53,256 bases of DNA. Source: Chelonobacter oris. GTDB lineage: Bacteria; Pseudomonadota; Gammaproteobacteria; Enterobacterales; Pasteurellaceae. Where the stretch lies: NCBI RefSeq assembly GCF_000772535.1, contig NZ_JSUM01000016.1, forward strand, positions 1 to 53,256, given 5' to 3'. A program made the translations under genes and the position numbers. The notes beneath the pieces are model-generated. The model worked only from the letters and a program-made list of their open reading frames with translations. It was not told the origin of the DNA and did no database searches. Shown piece after piece: positions 38,807-45,937 of this stretch (the stretch's first letter is position 1; each line of letters begins with the position of its first letter).

Positions 38807-39879
38807 AGACAATTAAAACCGCCCTTATCGGCTGCGGCTTTTTTGGGCGACAATTAGCCGCCGGCTTTCGCCAAAACGGCGCCGAACTGGTCGGCGTCAA
38901 CGACATCAATCATCAACTTGCCGCCGCACTGGCAACAAAATCCGGCTGTCGACCCTATCTTGATGTCGATGAAATGCTGACGCTTCACAAGCCGGATCTG
39001 GTATTAATCGCCACCTATAACTCCGCGCACCGGGAAGCCGCGGAAAAAGCGCTGAATGCCGGAAGTGCGGTTTTTATCGAAACCCCGTTTGCCGTTGAAA
39101 CCGCCGATTGCCACCACATATCGACACTGGCCGAACAACGCGGCAAACCGATCTTTATCGGCCATGTTTTACGCACGCTGCCCGGGCTGCTGAAAGCTAA
39201 ACAATTAATCGAAGCCGACGCCCTCGGAAAAATTACCGTCGCCCGTGCCAACCGCCAACGCTGGATCGACTCGGCACGCGATAAAGCGTGGTGGAAAAAT
39301 GACATTAATTTGACCGGCGGCAAATTACTGCATGAAATTCATGAACTGGATCTACTCTGTTGGTTATTGGGCGAAGTAGAATCGGTATACGCCCAATCCA
39401 CCAACCGCGCCCATCCCGACACGCCGGATAATCACGATATTATCCAATTACTGATGCAATTTAAAAACGGCGTGTTCGGCTCGCTGGAAATGGGAACCGC
39501 CTATCGCCTGCACGAATGGGGAATCGCCATTCACGGCGAACTGGGGTCGCTGGCGGTCAATTTCTTCACCTCAACCTTAACCCTCTCTTTTGCTGACGGA
39601 CACCGACAGCAATTTAATCTGTACGATGAATTCGAAGCCGACTTATCATTGCGTGAAAACGGCAAAAGCACACAAAAATATAATCAAATTAACGGATTAT
39701 GCCCTTTTTGGCTCAGTCGGGCGGTCGAAATCGAAGCATTGAGCGTCATACGGCATTTACAGCAAAAGCAGCACAGTGTACTGCATGACAGTCCGATGCG
39801 GGCGGTTTGCGTGGCGGCTGCCGCCAAACGTTCGATTCGGGAAAAAACCTTGATCAACGTCGAATACCGCTCACAATGA
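38803..39879 (+). CDS. Gfo/Idh/MocA family protein lacking the EKP lysine
   Basis: The 358-residue protein is a second member of the family, with the Rossmann motif LIGCGFFG at residues 8-15 and the second-domain motif HEIHELD. Where the first copy has CEKP, this one reads IETPFAV: the lysine of the EKP motif is threonine (codons GAA ACC CCG). The enzyme may therefore have altered or no dehydrogenase activity, or act by another mechanism. It is coupled to the GntR regulator. One uptake signal lies just before the changed motif. Confidence 0.82.
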   Translation: MKTIKTALIGCGFFGRQLAAGFRQNGAELVGVNDINHQLAAALATKSGCRPYLDVDEMLTLHKPDLVLIATYNSAHREAAEKALNAGSAVFIETPFAVETADCHHISTLAEQRGKPIFIGHVLRTLPGLLKAKQLIEADALGKITVARANRQRWIDSARDKAWWKNDINLTGGKLLHEIHELDLLCWLLGEVESVYAQSTNRAHPDTPDNHDIIQLLMQFKNGVFGSLEMGTAYRLHEWGIAIHGELGSLAVNFFTSTLTLSFADGHRQQFNLYDEFEADLSLRENGKSTQKYNQINGLCPFWLSRAVEIEALSVIRHLQQKQHSVLHDSPMRAVCVAAAAKRSIREKTLINVEYRSQ

Positions 39880-39968
39880 TTTTACTTAACCGCACTTTAC
39901 AGTAAAATCAGACATTCTTTCCCGATAACGACAAGGCAAATATCATCGAAACATGGCAGCGTGGGTTT

Positions 39969-40706
39969 GTGTTGCACCGCAGACCGTATAATGAAACCAG
40001 TCTGTTGGTTGATCTCTTTACCGAGGAGAGCGGGCGTCTGACCGTGTTGGCGAAAGGCGCACGGGCGAAGCGATCGCCGTTAAAAAGCCTGCTGCAACCC
40101 TTTACACCGCTGCTGTTACGCTGGTCCGGCCGCGGCGATTTGAAAATACTGACAAAAACCGAGGCCGCCGCCCTCGCCCTGCCGCTGCAACATACCGCAC
40201 TTTACAGCGCATTTTATATCAATGAACTGATCAGTCGGGTTATCGAAATCGAAACGCCGTATCCACAGCTGTTTCAGGATTATTTAACCTGTCTGACCGC
40301 ACTTGCCGTTACGCAAGGCAGCCCGACGGCAAACCTCGACGGGCAAAGTGCGGTTAAGCAAAGCGCTATTGAACCTTGCCTGCGCAAATTTGAATTTCAA
40401 CTGCTGCAAACGTTGGGCTACGGCGTGGATTTTCTGCATTGTGCCGGTTCGGGGCTGCCGGTCGACCCCGCCATGAGTTATCAATATCGTGCCGAACAGG
40501 GCTTTATTGCATCGTTAATCAACAATAATCATACGTTTTACGGCAACGAATTGTTGGCATTCGCCACCTTAGAATTTGAACAAAAATCGGTTTTGTCCGC
40601 CGCCAAACGCTTCACCCGAATGGCATTAAAACCTTACCTCGGCAGCCGACCGCTGAAAAGTCGCGAACTGTTTCAAACGATACTGCCCGGCAGGCTGAAA
40701 GGATAA
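39969..40706 (+). CDS. recO: DNA repair protein RecO
   Basis: RecO works with RecF and RecR to load RecA on gapped DNA. The conserved stretches are [55 protein letters not shown] and [25 protein letters not shown]. The first canonical start is GTG 39969, but the family's N-terminus continues upstream in frame (TWQRGF before VLHRRP) with no ATG, GTG or TTG back to a stop at 39903. AAGG at 39933-39936 sits five bases before ATC 39942, so a rare ATC start is possible. The 3' end lies ten bases from the convergent rhodanese gene. Confidence 0.93.
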   Translation: MLHRRPYNETSLLVDLFTEESGRLTVLAKGARAKRSPLKSLLQPFTPLLLRWSGRGDLKILTKTEAAALALPLQHTALYSAFYINELISRVIEIETPYPQLFQDYLTCLTALAVTQGSPTANLDGQSAVKQSAIEPCLRKFEFQLLQTLGYGVDFLHCAGSGLPVDPAMSYQYRAEQGFIASLINNNHTFYGNELLAFATLEFEQKSVLSAAKRFTRMALKPYLGSRPLKSRELFQTILPGRLKG

Positions 40707-40716
40707 CGGCTGTATC

Positions 40717-42099
40717 CTAACCTTTACAAGACGCTCCGGCTTTGTGCAGCTTGCCGAAGTCGTTTTTCGGATCGGGCTTGCGCATATTGTTAGGCGCCCC
40801 TTTTTGCACCGGAAATTCGGAATCCATCTGCCACGCATTCCAACCGCCGTCATACACCGCAGTGTTCGTCCAGCCGGTCATTTGGGTGATAAACCACGGT
40901 ACGCCGGCGCGCCAGCCGGTACCGCAATAGAACGCCAAACGATCTCCGCGCCGAATGCCTTGCGCCTGCCACAGGTTAAAAATTTCATACGGATTGCGTA
41001 ATGTCCCGTCCGGATCGTAATAATCCGCCACATTCGAGGAATCGGTGCCGGCAAAACCCCAAATCGCCCCTTGCGGCTCGCCCTTGCCCGGAATGTAATC
41101 ATAACCGCTGACCTTGCCTGTATATTCGTCCCATGAACGGATACTGACCAGTTTGAGATTTTCCTCTTCCATCGCCTTAAGCGCCTGCCGCGGCATGGCA
41201 ATATTATATTGCGGATGTTGCGGAATCGTTGTGCCGAACGCCTCAACTGGCTGCGGCACATTCACTTTGGTTTCGGTTCTGTAATCCAAATCTTTCCACA
41301 TATACAACCCGCCGTTGAGGTAGCGTACATCTTCCACGCCCGCCCATTTCAACGCCCAGAAAACCCGCTGTGCCGCCAGTTGGTTGTCGGAATAAAGAAT
41401 GATGGTTTTGTCTTTGCTGATACCGTTTTTAATCAGATTTTGCTCAATGACTCTCGGATCGGACAAATTCCAAACCGGCGCATTTTCCACCCAGTCGGTA
41501 TCAAAATGATAAGCGCCGACAATATGCTGAACGTAAGCATTAGCCGTTTCCAGCGGCCCCCACGACACTTCAAACACCATGAACCGATCATTGTCATAAC
41601 TTTCCGCTTTTTCGCCGTTGATCACTGCATTCAGCCATTGCGGCGATACGCTCCAAGTATAATTCGGGAAGCTCACCAGCGGATTACTGTCCACATTGGC
41701 GTAGTTGATAAACTCTTTAAACACCCGCACGTTGTAGCCTTTTGCGGCGAATTCTGCACTAATCCGCTCCAAATCGTCCGGATTATCATCATAAAACACC
41801 AAGGTTTTGTCTTTGGTAATGCCTTTATCGGCGGCAAATTGCTCAAATTTATCGTCCGAAATGTTCTCCAGCCAAGTGGTGGAAAACTGGATCGCCCCCG
41901 GAATATGACCGCCGCGAATCGCATTCGGGCTTTTAAAACCGTTATAAAAACTATCGTGACGGCTATCGATGATCACGAAATCGCTGTTGTCCAGCCGTTG
42001 TAATAATTCTGCGGTTTCAATATCGGTCACGGTTTTGCCGTCACATGCCGCCAATGCCAGCAGCACGCAGGCGTTCAAACACGGAGTTTTGAATTTCAT
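40717..42099 (-). CDS. Three-domain rhodanese sulfurtransferase lipoprotein, YnjE-like
   Basis: The 460-residue protein resembles E. coli YnjE and moves sulfane sulfur between acceptors. It has three rhodanese repeats; only the third has an active-site cysteine, Cys392 in YCGTGWRA, while the first two read FYDDN and LYSDN at that place. The N-terminus carries a lipobox LALAAC with Cys19 and Asp20, which predicts an inner-membrane-anchored periplasmic lipoprotein. SIRSWDEYTG and VYDGGWNAW match YnjE closely. It lies 13 bases downstream of a YedE-type transporter gene in the same operon. Confidence 0.88.
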   Translation of the reverse strand: MKFKTPCLNACVLLALAACDGKTVTDIETAELLQRLDNSDFVIIDSRHDSFYNGFKSPNAIRGGHIPGAIQFSTTWLENISDDKFEQFAADKGITKDKTLVFYDDNPDDLERISAEFAAKGYNVRVFKEFINYANVDSNPLVSFPNYTWSVSPQWLNAVINGEKAESYDNDRFMVFEVSWGPLETANAYVQHIVGAYHFDTDWVENAPVWNLSDPRVIEQNLIKNGISKDKTIILYSDNQLAAQRVFWALKWAGVEDVRYLNGGLYMWKDLDYRTETKVNVPQPVEAFGTTIPQHPQYNIAMPRQALKAMEEENLKLVSIRSWDEYTGKVSGYDYIPGKGEPQGAIWGFAGTDSSNVADYYDPDGTLRNPYEIFNLWQAQGIRRGDRLAFYCGTGWRAGVPWFITQMTGWTNTAVYDGGWNAWQMDSEFPVQKGAPNNMRKPDPKNDFGKLHKAGASCKG

Positions 42100-42112
42100 T
42101 CTGTTTTCCTTA

Positions 42113-43135
42113 TCAAGCGTATCGTTTAAACATCACAAAAGAGGCACACCAAGCGCCGAATAGCATCATGATCGTTGCCAGCCAGCCTTGCCATGAAAAA
42201 TAGGCGGTCGCCACCAAACTGTTGGCGATGGTGCAGCCGCCGGACAATGCCGCCCCCACTCCCATCAAGATACCGCCGACCGCACTTTTGCCGAAAGTTT
42301 CCGCCGACGGCACACGCCAGCGGAATTCGCCGCTCAATTTGGCGGCGATAAACGCCCCTAACGGAATGCCCAGCACCAAACAAGTTCCCCAGTTCAAGTA
42401 ACGACTTTGCCCGCTGACGACATATTGCACCACATTGGCGGACGGCACGCTGATGCCAAGCCCGAAATTGCGGCCGGTCGGAATACTGAGCAGCCATGCG
42501 GCAATGGCGATAGCGGCGATTAAGGTTCCGCTCAACAGCGGATGCCAGTGTTTTTCAAACAATAAATGGGACAAACCGGATCGGCGGGCGGGCAACATCG
42601 CTATCGGCATGGCGGGGCGCCGATATTGACGGTAAATCAGCAGCGCCGTGACCGCACTGAGTACCGACACCAAAACCCAAGGTGAAATGTGCAACGTACG
42701 GTAGATGTTGTCGTAATCGCTACGGTTCTCCAATAAAGGGCGAATCCAGTGGCGCAAAAAGCCGCTTTGCGCCGCCGCCATCGACAGCGCAAACAGCAGC
42801 ACGGCACAACAACTGCCGATTAAGCCCTCCCCACTACGATACCAACTGCCGGTAGCGCAACCACCGGCAAAAATCATACCGCATCCGAACAAAAAAGCGC
42901 CCATCAGGGTTGCCGCTATCGGCAGCCGGTCGATTGGGACGGTCAAGAAGCCGTTATCCTGCAACAAAAACAAGGCGATCGATTGCAAGCTCACCGCCAA
43001 TAAAAGTGCGGTCAGCAGTGGGTTGGATTTTGTTGTGCGAAAACTGAAATGACGAAAAATCGAGGCGATACAAAAACGCCCGCGTTGTAAGACGAAACCG
43101 AACAACAGCCCGAGAAACAAGCCTGTGATAATCAT
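42113..43135 (-). CDS. YeeE/YedE (TsuA-like) sulfur transporter
   Basis: This 340-residue membrane protein belongs to the YeeE/YedE family, which includes the thiosulfate transporter TsuA. It has about nine hydrophobic segments and conserved cysteines in RGRFC, GGCATGSWYRSGEG and GGCTIANS, which line the sulfur path in TsuA. It stands between a TusA-like carrier gene upstream and the rhodanese gene downstream. Homologues (YedE with YedF) also occur in selenium pathways, so selenium compounds are an alternative cargo. Confidence 0.86.
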   Translation of the reverse strand: MIITGLFLGLLFGFVLQRGRFCIASIFRHFSFRTTKSNPLLTALLLAVSLQSIALFLLQDNGFLTVPIDRLPIAATLMGAFLFGCGMIFAGGCATGSWYRSGEGLIGSCCAVLLFALSMAAAQSGFLRHWIRPLLENRSDYDNIYRTLHISPWVLVSVLSAVTALLIYRQYRRPAMPIAMLPARRSGLSHLLFEKHWHPLLSGTLIAAIAIAAWLLSIPTGRNFGLGISVPSANVVQYVVSGQSRYLNWGTCLVLGIPLGAFIAAKLSGEFRWRVPSAETFGKSAVGGILMGVGAALSGGCTIANSLVATAYFSWQGWLATIMMLFGAWCASFVMFKRYA

Positions 43136-43235
43136 AGATTAAACCTTAATACTATGAACAAAAGAGGTCATTATTACAGCATAAATTTGTCGATAAGGCG
43201 AGTGCGATGATGAAAAATCGTGCCGGATAATGCCA

Positions 43236-43457
43236 TTATTTCCACAGCGTAATCGTCCATTTGGCATCATCAAGCCTTGCAAAATCAGTCACTTGATATC
43301 CCTCTTCCGCCGCCCACTGTGCAATGGTCCGTGTCGCCTGCGTGCAGTCGAATTCAACGATCAGGCTATCGCCTTTCACTAACGGTTTTACCGCTTTTTG
43401 TACTTCCAGCAGTGAAAACGGGCAGACCTGCCCCAGAGTATTGAGTTGATATTGCAT
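43236..43457 (-). CDS. TusA/YedF-family sulfur carrier protein
   Basis: This 73-residue protein has the TusA fold signature with Cys12 in VCPFSLLEVQKAV; the family consensus has CPxP, and the second proline is serine here. It likely carries a persulfide for the neighbouring rhodanese and transporter. ATG 43457 is chosen because GGGAG lies five bases upstream; a longer in-frame reading of 21 residues lacks family sequence. It is separated from the YedE-type gene by about 100 bases with no terminator visible. Confidence 0.85.
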   Translation of the reverse strand: MQYQLNTLGQVCPFSLLEVQKAVKPLVKGDSLIVEFDCTQATRTIAQWAAEEGYQVTDFARLDDAKWTITLWK

Positions 43458-43526
43458 ATTTTCTCCCGTAACCGCCGAATGCCTTTTCATAGCAGCGCAT
43501 GGCGCAAAACCGACGCTCAATCCAAT

Positions 43527-44396
43527 CTATTCAAACACGTCCGCCACAAACGCCACAAAGCTGCGCACCGTCGGCACGAAACCACGATTTTTATAATAAA
43601 TGGCATACAACGGCACCGTCTCCAATGTCCAGTCGGGCAGCAGCCGCACCCAGTCGGACCGAATCAAACCGCCCATCTCGGGCAGTAGCGCAATACCGAT
43701 GCCGTCTCCTACCAATTGCGCCAACAGTTCGGCATCATTGGCGCAAACCCGTTTAGCGGCGCTGATCTTTTCGCTTTTGCCGTCTTTGTGCAATAACCAG
43801 TCGCGTCCGTCACTTTTGTGTAACAGCGTATGCTGTGCCAGATCGGTCGGTGTTTGCGGCGTGCCGTGCCGCCGTAGATAATCGATAGAAGCATAAAGCC
43901 CGAGGGAAATCGCCCCTACCTGTTTTGCCACTAAATCCTCTTGCAGCGGTAAACCGATGCGTAACGCAACATCAATCCCGTCCTGAATCATATTCACCCG
44001 TCGATTTTCCATACTGATATCGAGCGATACATCGGGATAGCACCGCAAATATTGCGCCAAGTGCGGTGTCAGCCCCAGCCGCAACACTTCGCTCGATACC
44101 GAAATACGCAGCAAGCCGCGCGGTGTGCCGAGGCTTTGTGCCACACTGCCGACCGCATTGTCGGCACACTCCAACATCATCACCGCATGGCGGTAAAACG
44201 GTTCGCCCAGCTCATTGAGGCGCACGCCGTTACGGCTGCGATCGATCAATTTACTGCCAAGTGCGGTTTCCAGTTCGGTCAAACGGCGACTTAAACGGGA
44301 TTTCGGCAAATGCAACTGTTCTGCCGCACGGCTCAAGCTTCCTGCCTGCACCGTCGCCACAAAAAACCGCATATCATTCAGATCAATTCGTTCCAC
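43527..44396 (-). CDS. LysR-family transcriptional regulator
   Basis: The 289-residue protein has an N-terminal winged helix-turn-helix (FVATVQAGSLSRAAEQLHLPKSRLSRRLTELE, in part) and a C-terminal ligand-binding domain, like the CrgA-type LysR regulators. Its gene is divergent from the DUF896-pirin pair across a 102-base gap, the classical arrangement for a LysR target, and lies directly upstream of the TusA-YedE-rhodanese genes on the same strand, so either set may be regulated. The gap contains TTGTT and AACGA arms (about 44428-44447) that could be a LysR site. Confidence 0.92.
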   Translation of the reverse strand: MERIDLNDMRFFVATVQAGSLSRAAEQLHLPKSRLSRRLTELETALGSKLIDRSRNGVRLNELGEPFYRHAVMMLECADNAVGSVAQSLGTPRGLLRISVSSEVLRLGLTPHLAQYLRCYPDVSLDISMENRRVNMIQDGIDVALRIGLPLQEDLVAKQVGAISLGLYASIDYLRRHGTPQTPTDLAQHTLLHKSDGRDWLLHKDGKSEKISAAKRVCANDAELLAQLVGDGIGIALLPEMGGLIRSDWVRLLPDWTLETVPLYAIYYKNRGFVPTVRSFVAFVADVFE

Positions 44397-44498
44397 TTAT
44401 GCAACCTTATGTTTGTTTTTTGTATCTTGTTCCTTATCCGCAACGATTATAAACTGTCGCATATCCATTCGGCAACCGTCACCATGAAAGGAGGAGAA

Positions 44499-44729
44499 AT
44501 GCGTATTCTAGAACCGGATCGAATCAATGAACTCGCCCGAAAAGCAAAAATCACCGCACTTTCCACGCTTGAACCGGCGGAAAGGGACGAACTGCGACAA
44601 CGTTATCTCGCCGCCATTCGTGGGCAAATCACCCGTGTACTATCCGGCGTCACAGTGGTCGATCCGCTGGGTAATGATGTCACCCCGGAAAAATTGCGCC
44701 GAGCACAACGTAACGGAATGATAAATTAA
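44499..44729 (+). CDS. DUF896 / UPF0291 (YnzC-like) small protein
   Basis: This 76-residue protein matches the YnzC family: RINELARKAK near the start and DPLGNDVTPEKLRRAQRN near the end. ATG 44499 is fixed by the strong ribosome site AAAGGAGGAG. A longer frame runs upstream through the promoter region and is not credible. YnzC proteins have a three-helix fold and are best known from Firmicutes; their role is unclear, although YneA-locus copies are linked to the SOS response. It is followed 20 bases later by the pirin gene. Confidence 0.85.
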   Translation: MRILEPDRINELARKAKITALSTLEPAERDELRQRYLAAIRGQITRVLSGVTVVDPLGNDVTPEKLRRAQRNGMIN

Positions 44730-44749
44730 CTGAGAGAAAAGGAAGAAAA

Positions 44750-45622
44750 ATGCGTACTATCGATAAAATTTATGCCGCCCCGCGCAAACACTGGGTCGGC
44801 GACGGTTTTTATGTTTCACCGCTGTTTTCCCATATGGCGGACGACAAATTCACCAGCCCGTTCTTAATGCTGGATTATGCCATGCCGCAGCACTTTGCAC
44901 CGAATGAAGCCGATCCGCGCGGTGTGGGCGCCCATCCGCACGCCGGATTCGAAACGGTCACCATTGCTCTGCAAGGGGAAGTGGAACACCGTGACAGCGC
45001 CGGCAACGGCGGCGTGATCGGCACCGGCGATGTCCAATGGATGACTGCCGGACGCGGAATTGTCCATCAGGAATTCCACAGCGAACGCTTCAGCCGTGAA
45101 GGCGGCATGTTCGAAATGTTGCAATTCTGGGTCAATCTGCCTGCCAAAGACAAAAACACGCCGGCGGCTTATCAAAGTATTTCCGCCGCCGATATTCCGC
45201 ACTGCAAACTGGCGGACAATGCGGGCAGCGTGCGGGTGATTGCCGGCAATTATAACGGCACAACAGGGGCGGCTCACACCTTTAGCGAGCTGAATATGTG
45301 GCAAATCGATCTGAATGCCGAGGCGAAAACCGCACTTGAGCTGCCGGCAAACCACAATCTGATGTCGCTTACCTTGCGGGGCAATCTCTTGATTAACGAT
45401 GACAACATTGCCCGCCCGACGGAATTGGTTACCTTTAAAATGGAAGGGGGCAATATCCGTCTGCAAGCCGGTGACGAGGCGGTAAAACTGGTATTGTTGA
45501 GCGGTGTGCCGATTGACGAACCGATTGCCGCCCACGGCCCGTTTGTGATGAACAGCCGTGAGGAATTAGTTGAAAAATTCCATGCCTTCAACCGCGGCGA
45601 ATTCGGCAATTTGTCACCCTGA
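44750..45622 (+). CDS. Pirin family protein
   Basis: The 290-residue protein is a bicupin of the pirin family. The N-terminal cupin has the metal site HPHAGFETVT with further ligands in AGRGIVHQEF (two histidines, one histidine and a glutamate nearby). Some bacterial pirins have quercetin dioxygenase activity or bind central metabolic enzymes. AAAGGAAG precedes the ATG. It probably forms an operon with the DUF896 gene, divergent from the LysR gene. Confidence 0.94.
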   Translation: MRTIDKIYAAPRKHWVGDGFYVSPLFSHMADDKFTSPFLMLDYAMPQHFAPNEADPRGVGAHPHAGFETVTIALQGEVEHRDSAGNGGVIGTGDVQWMTAGRGIVHQEFHSERFSREGGMFEMLQFWVNLPAKDKNTPAAYQSISAADIPHCKLADNAGSVRVIAGNYNGTTGAAHTFSELNMWQIDLNAEAKTALELPANHNLMSLTLRGNLLINDDNIARPTELVTFKMEGGNIRLQAGDEAVKLVLLSGVPIDEPIAAHGPFVMNSREELVEKFHAFNRGEFGNLSP

Positions 45623-45641
45623 AAAACGGCGTTAACGATAA

Positions 45642-45671
45642 AAGTGCGGTCGGCGGACAATGCCGACCGCA
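45642..45671 (+). repeat. Uptake-signal inverted repeat after pirin gene
   Basis: TGCGGTCGGC (45645-45654) and GCCGACCGCA (45662-45671) form a 10-bp hairpin with a seven-base loop that includes an uptake signal. There is no T-run, so termination here would be weak. Confidence 0.6.
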
Positions 45672-45739
45672 AGCGTACCGCTCACAGGATATTCGGTTAC
45701 AATTTGATATAAAACCATTTATTCCTATTCTCTCTCAAA

Positions 45740-45880
45740 CTGAAATTTACTTATTTGTTCGAACCGGGAACCGCATTCCACACCCTAACCGTCAACGGTG
45801 GGATCTCAGGCACGCACCACATCAGCGCAATGCGCAGCTGCAACTGGATTATAGCTACCACTGGTAACCAGCTGAAATAA
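45740..45880 (+). pseudogene. Remnant of an autotransporter gene
   Basis: One frame reads EPGTAFHTLTVNGGISGTHHISAM (given in part: FHTLTVNG), the motif that ends the passenger of many autotransporters. A second frame in the same stretch reads AQLQLDYSYHW and then stops at 45865-45867, the form of a beta-barrel C-terminus with a terminal aromatic residue. The translocator domain that should lie between is missing, so this looks like an internally deleted, frameshifted relic. The rest of 45623-45937 has no gene; it holds hairpins at both ends. Confidence 0.45.
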
Positions 45881-45885
45881 CGAAT

Positions 45886-45920
45886 AAAAAGCCATTGAAA
45901 AGACATTCAATGGCTTTTTT
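45886..45920. terminator. Bidirectional terminator after DUF4139 gene
   Basis: AAAAAGCCATTGAA (45886-45899) pairs perfectly with TTCAATGGCTTTTT (45906-45919) over a six-base loop, with A-run and T-run flanks. It ends the minus-strand DUF4139 operon and probably once ended the plus-strand autotransporter. Confidence 0.9.
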
Positions 45921-45937
45921 ATACCGCACTTTGCCCG

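Noticed and set aside
41209-42003. 264-codon antisense open frame opposite the rhodanese gene
   Set aside because: The sense strand has clear rhodanese domains; the antisense product has no recognisable features.
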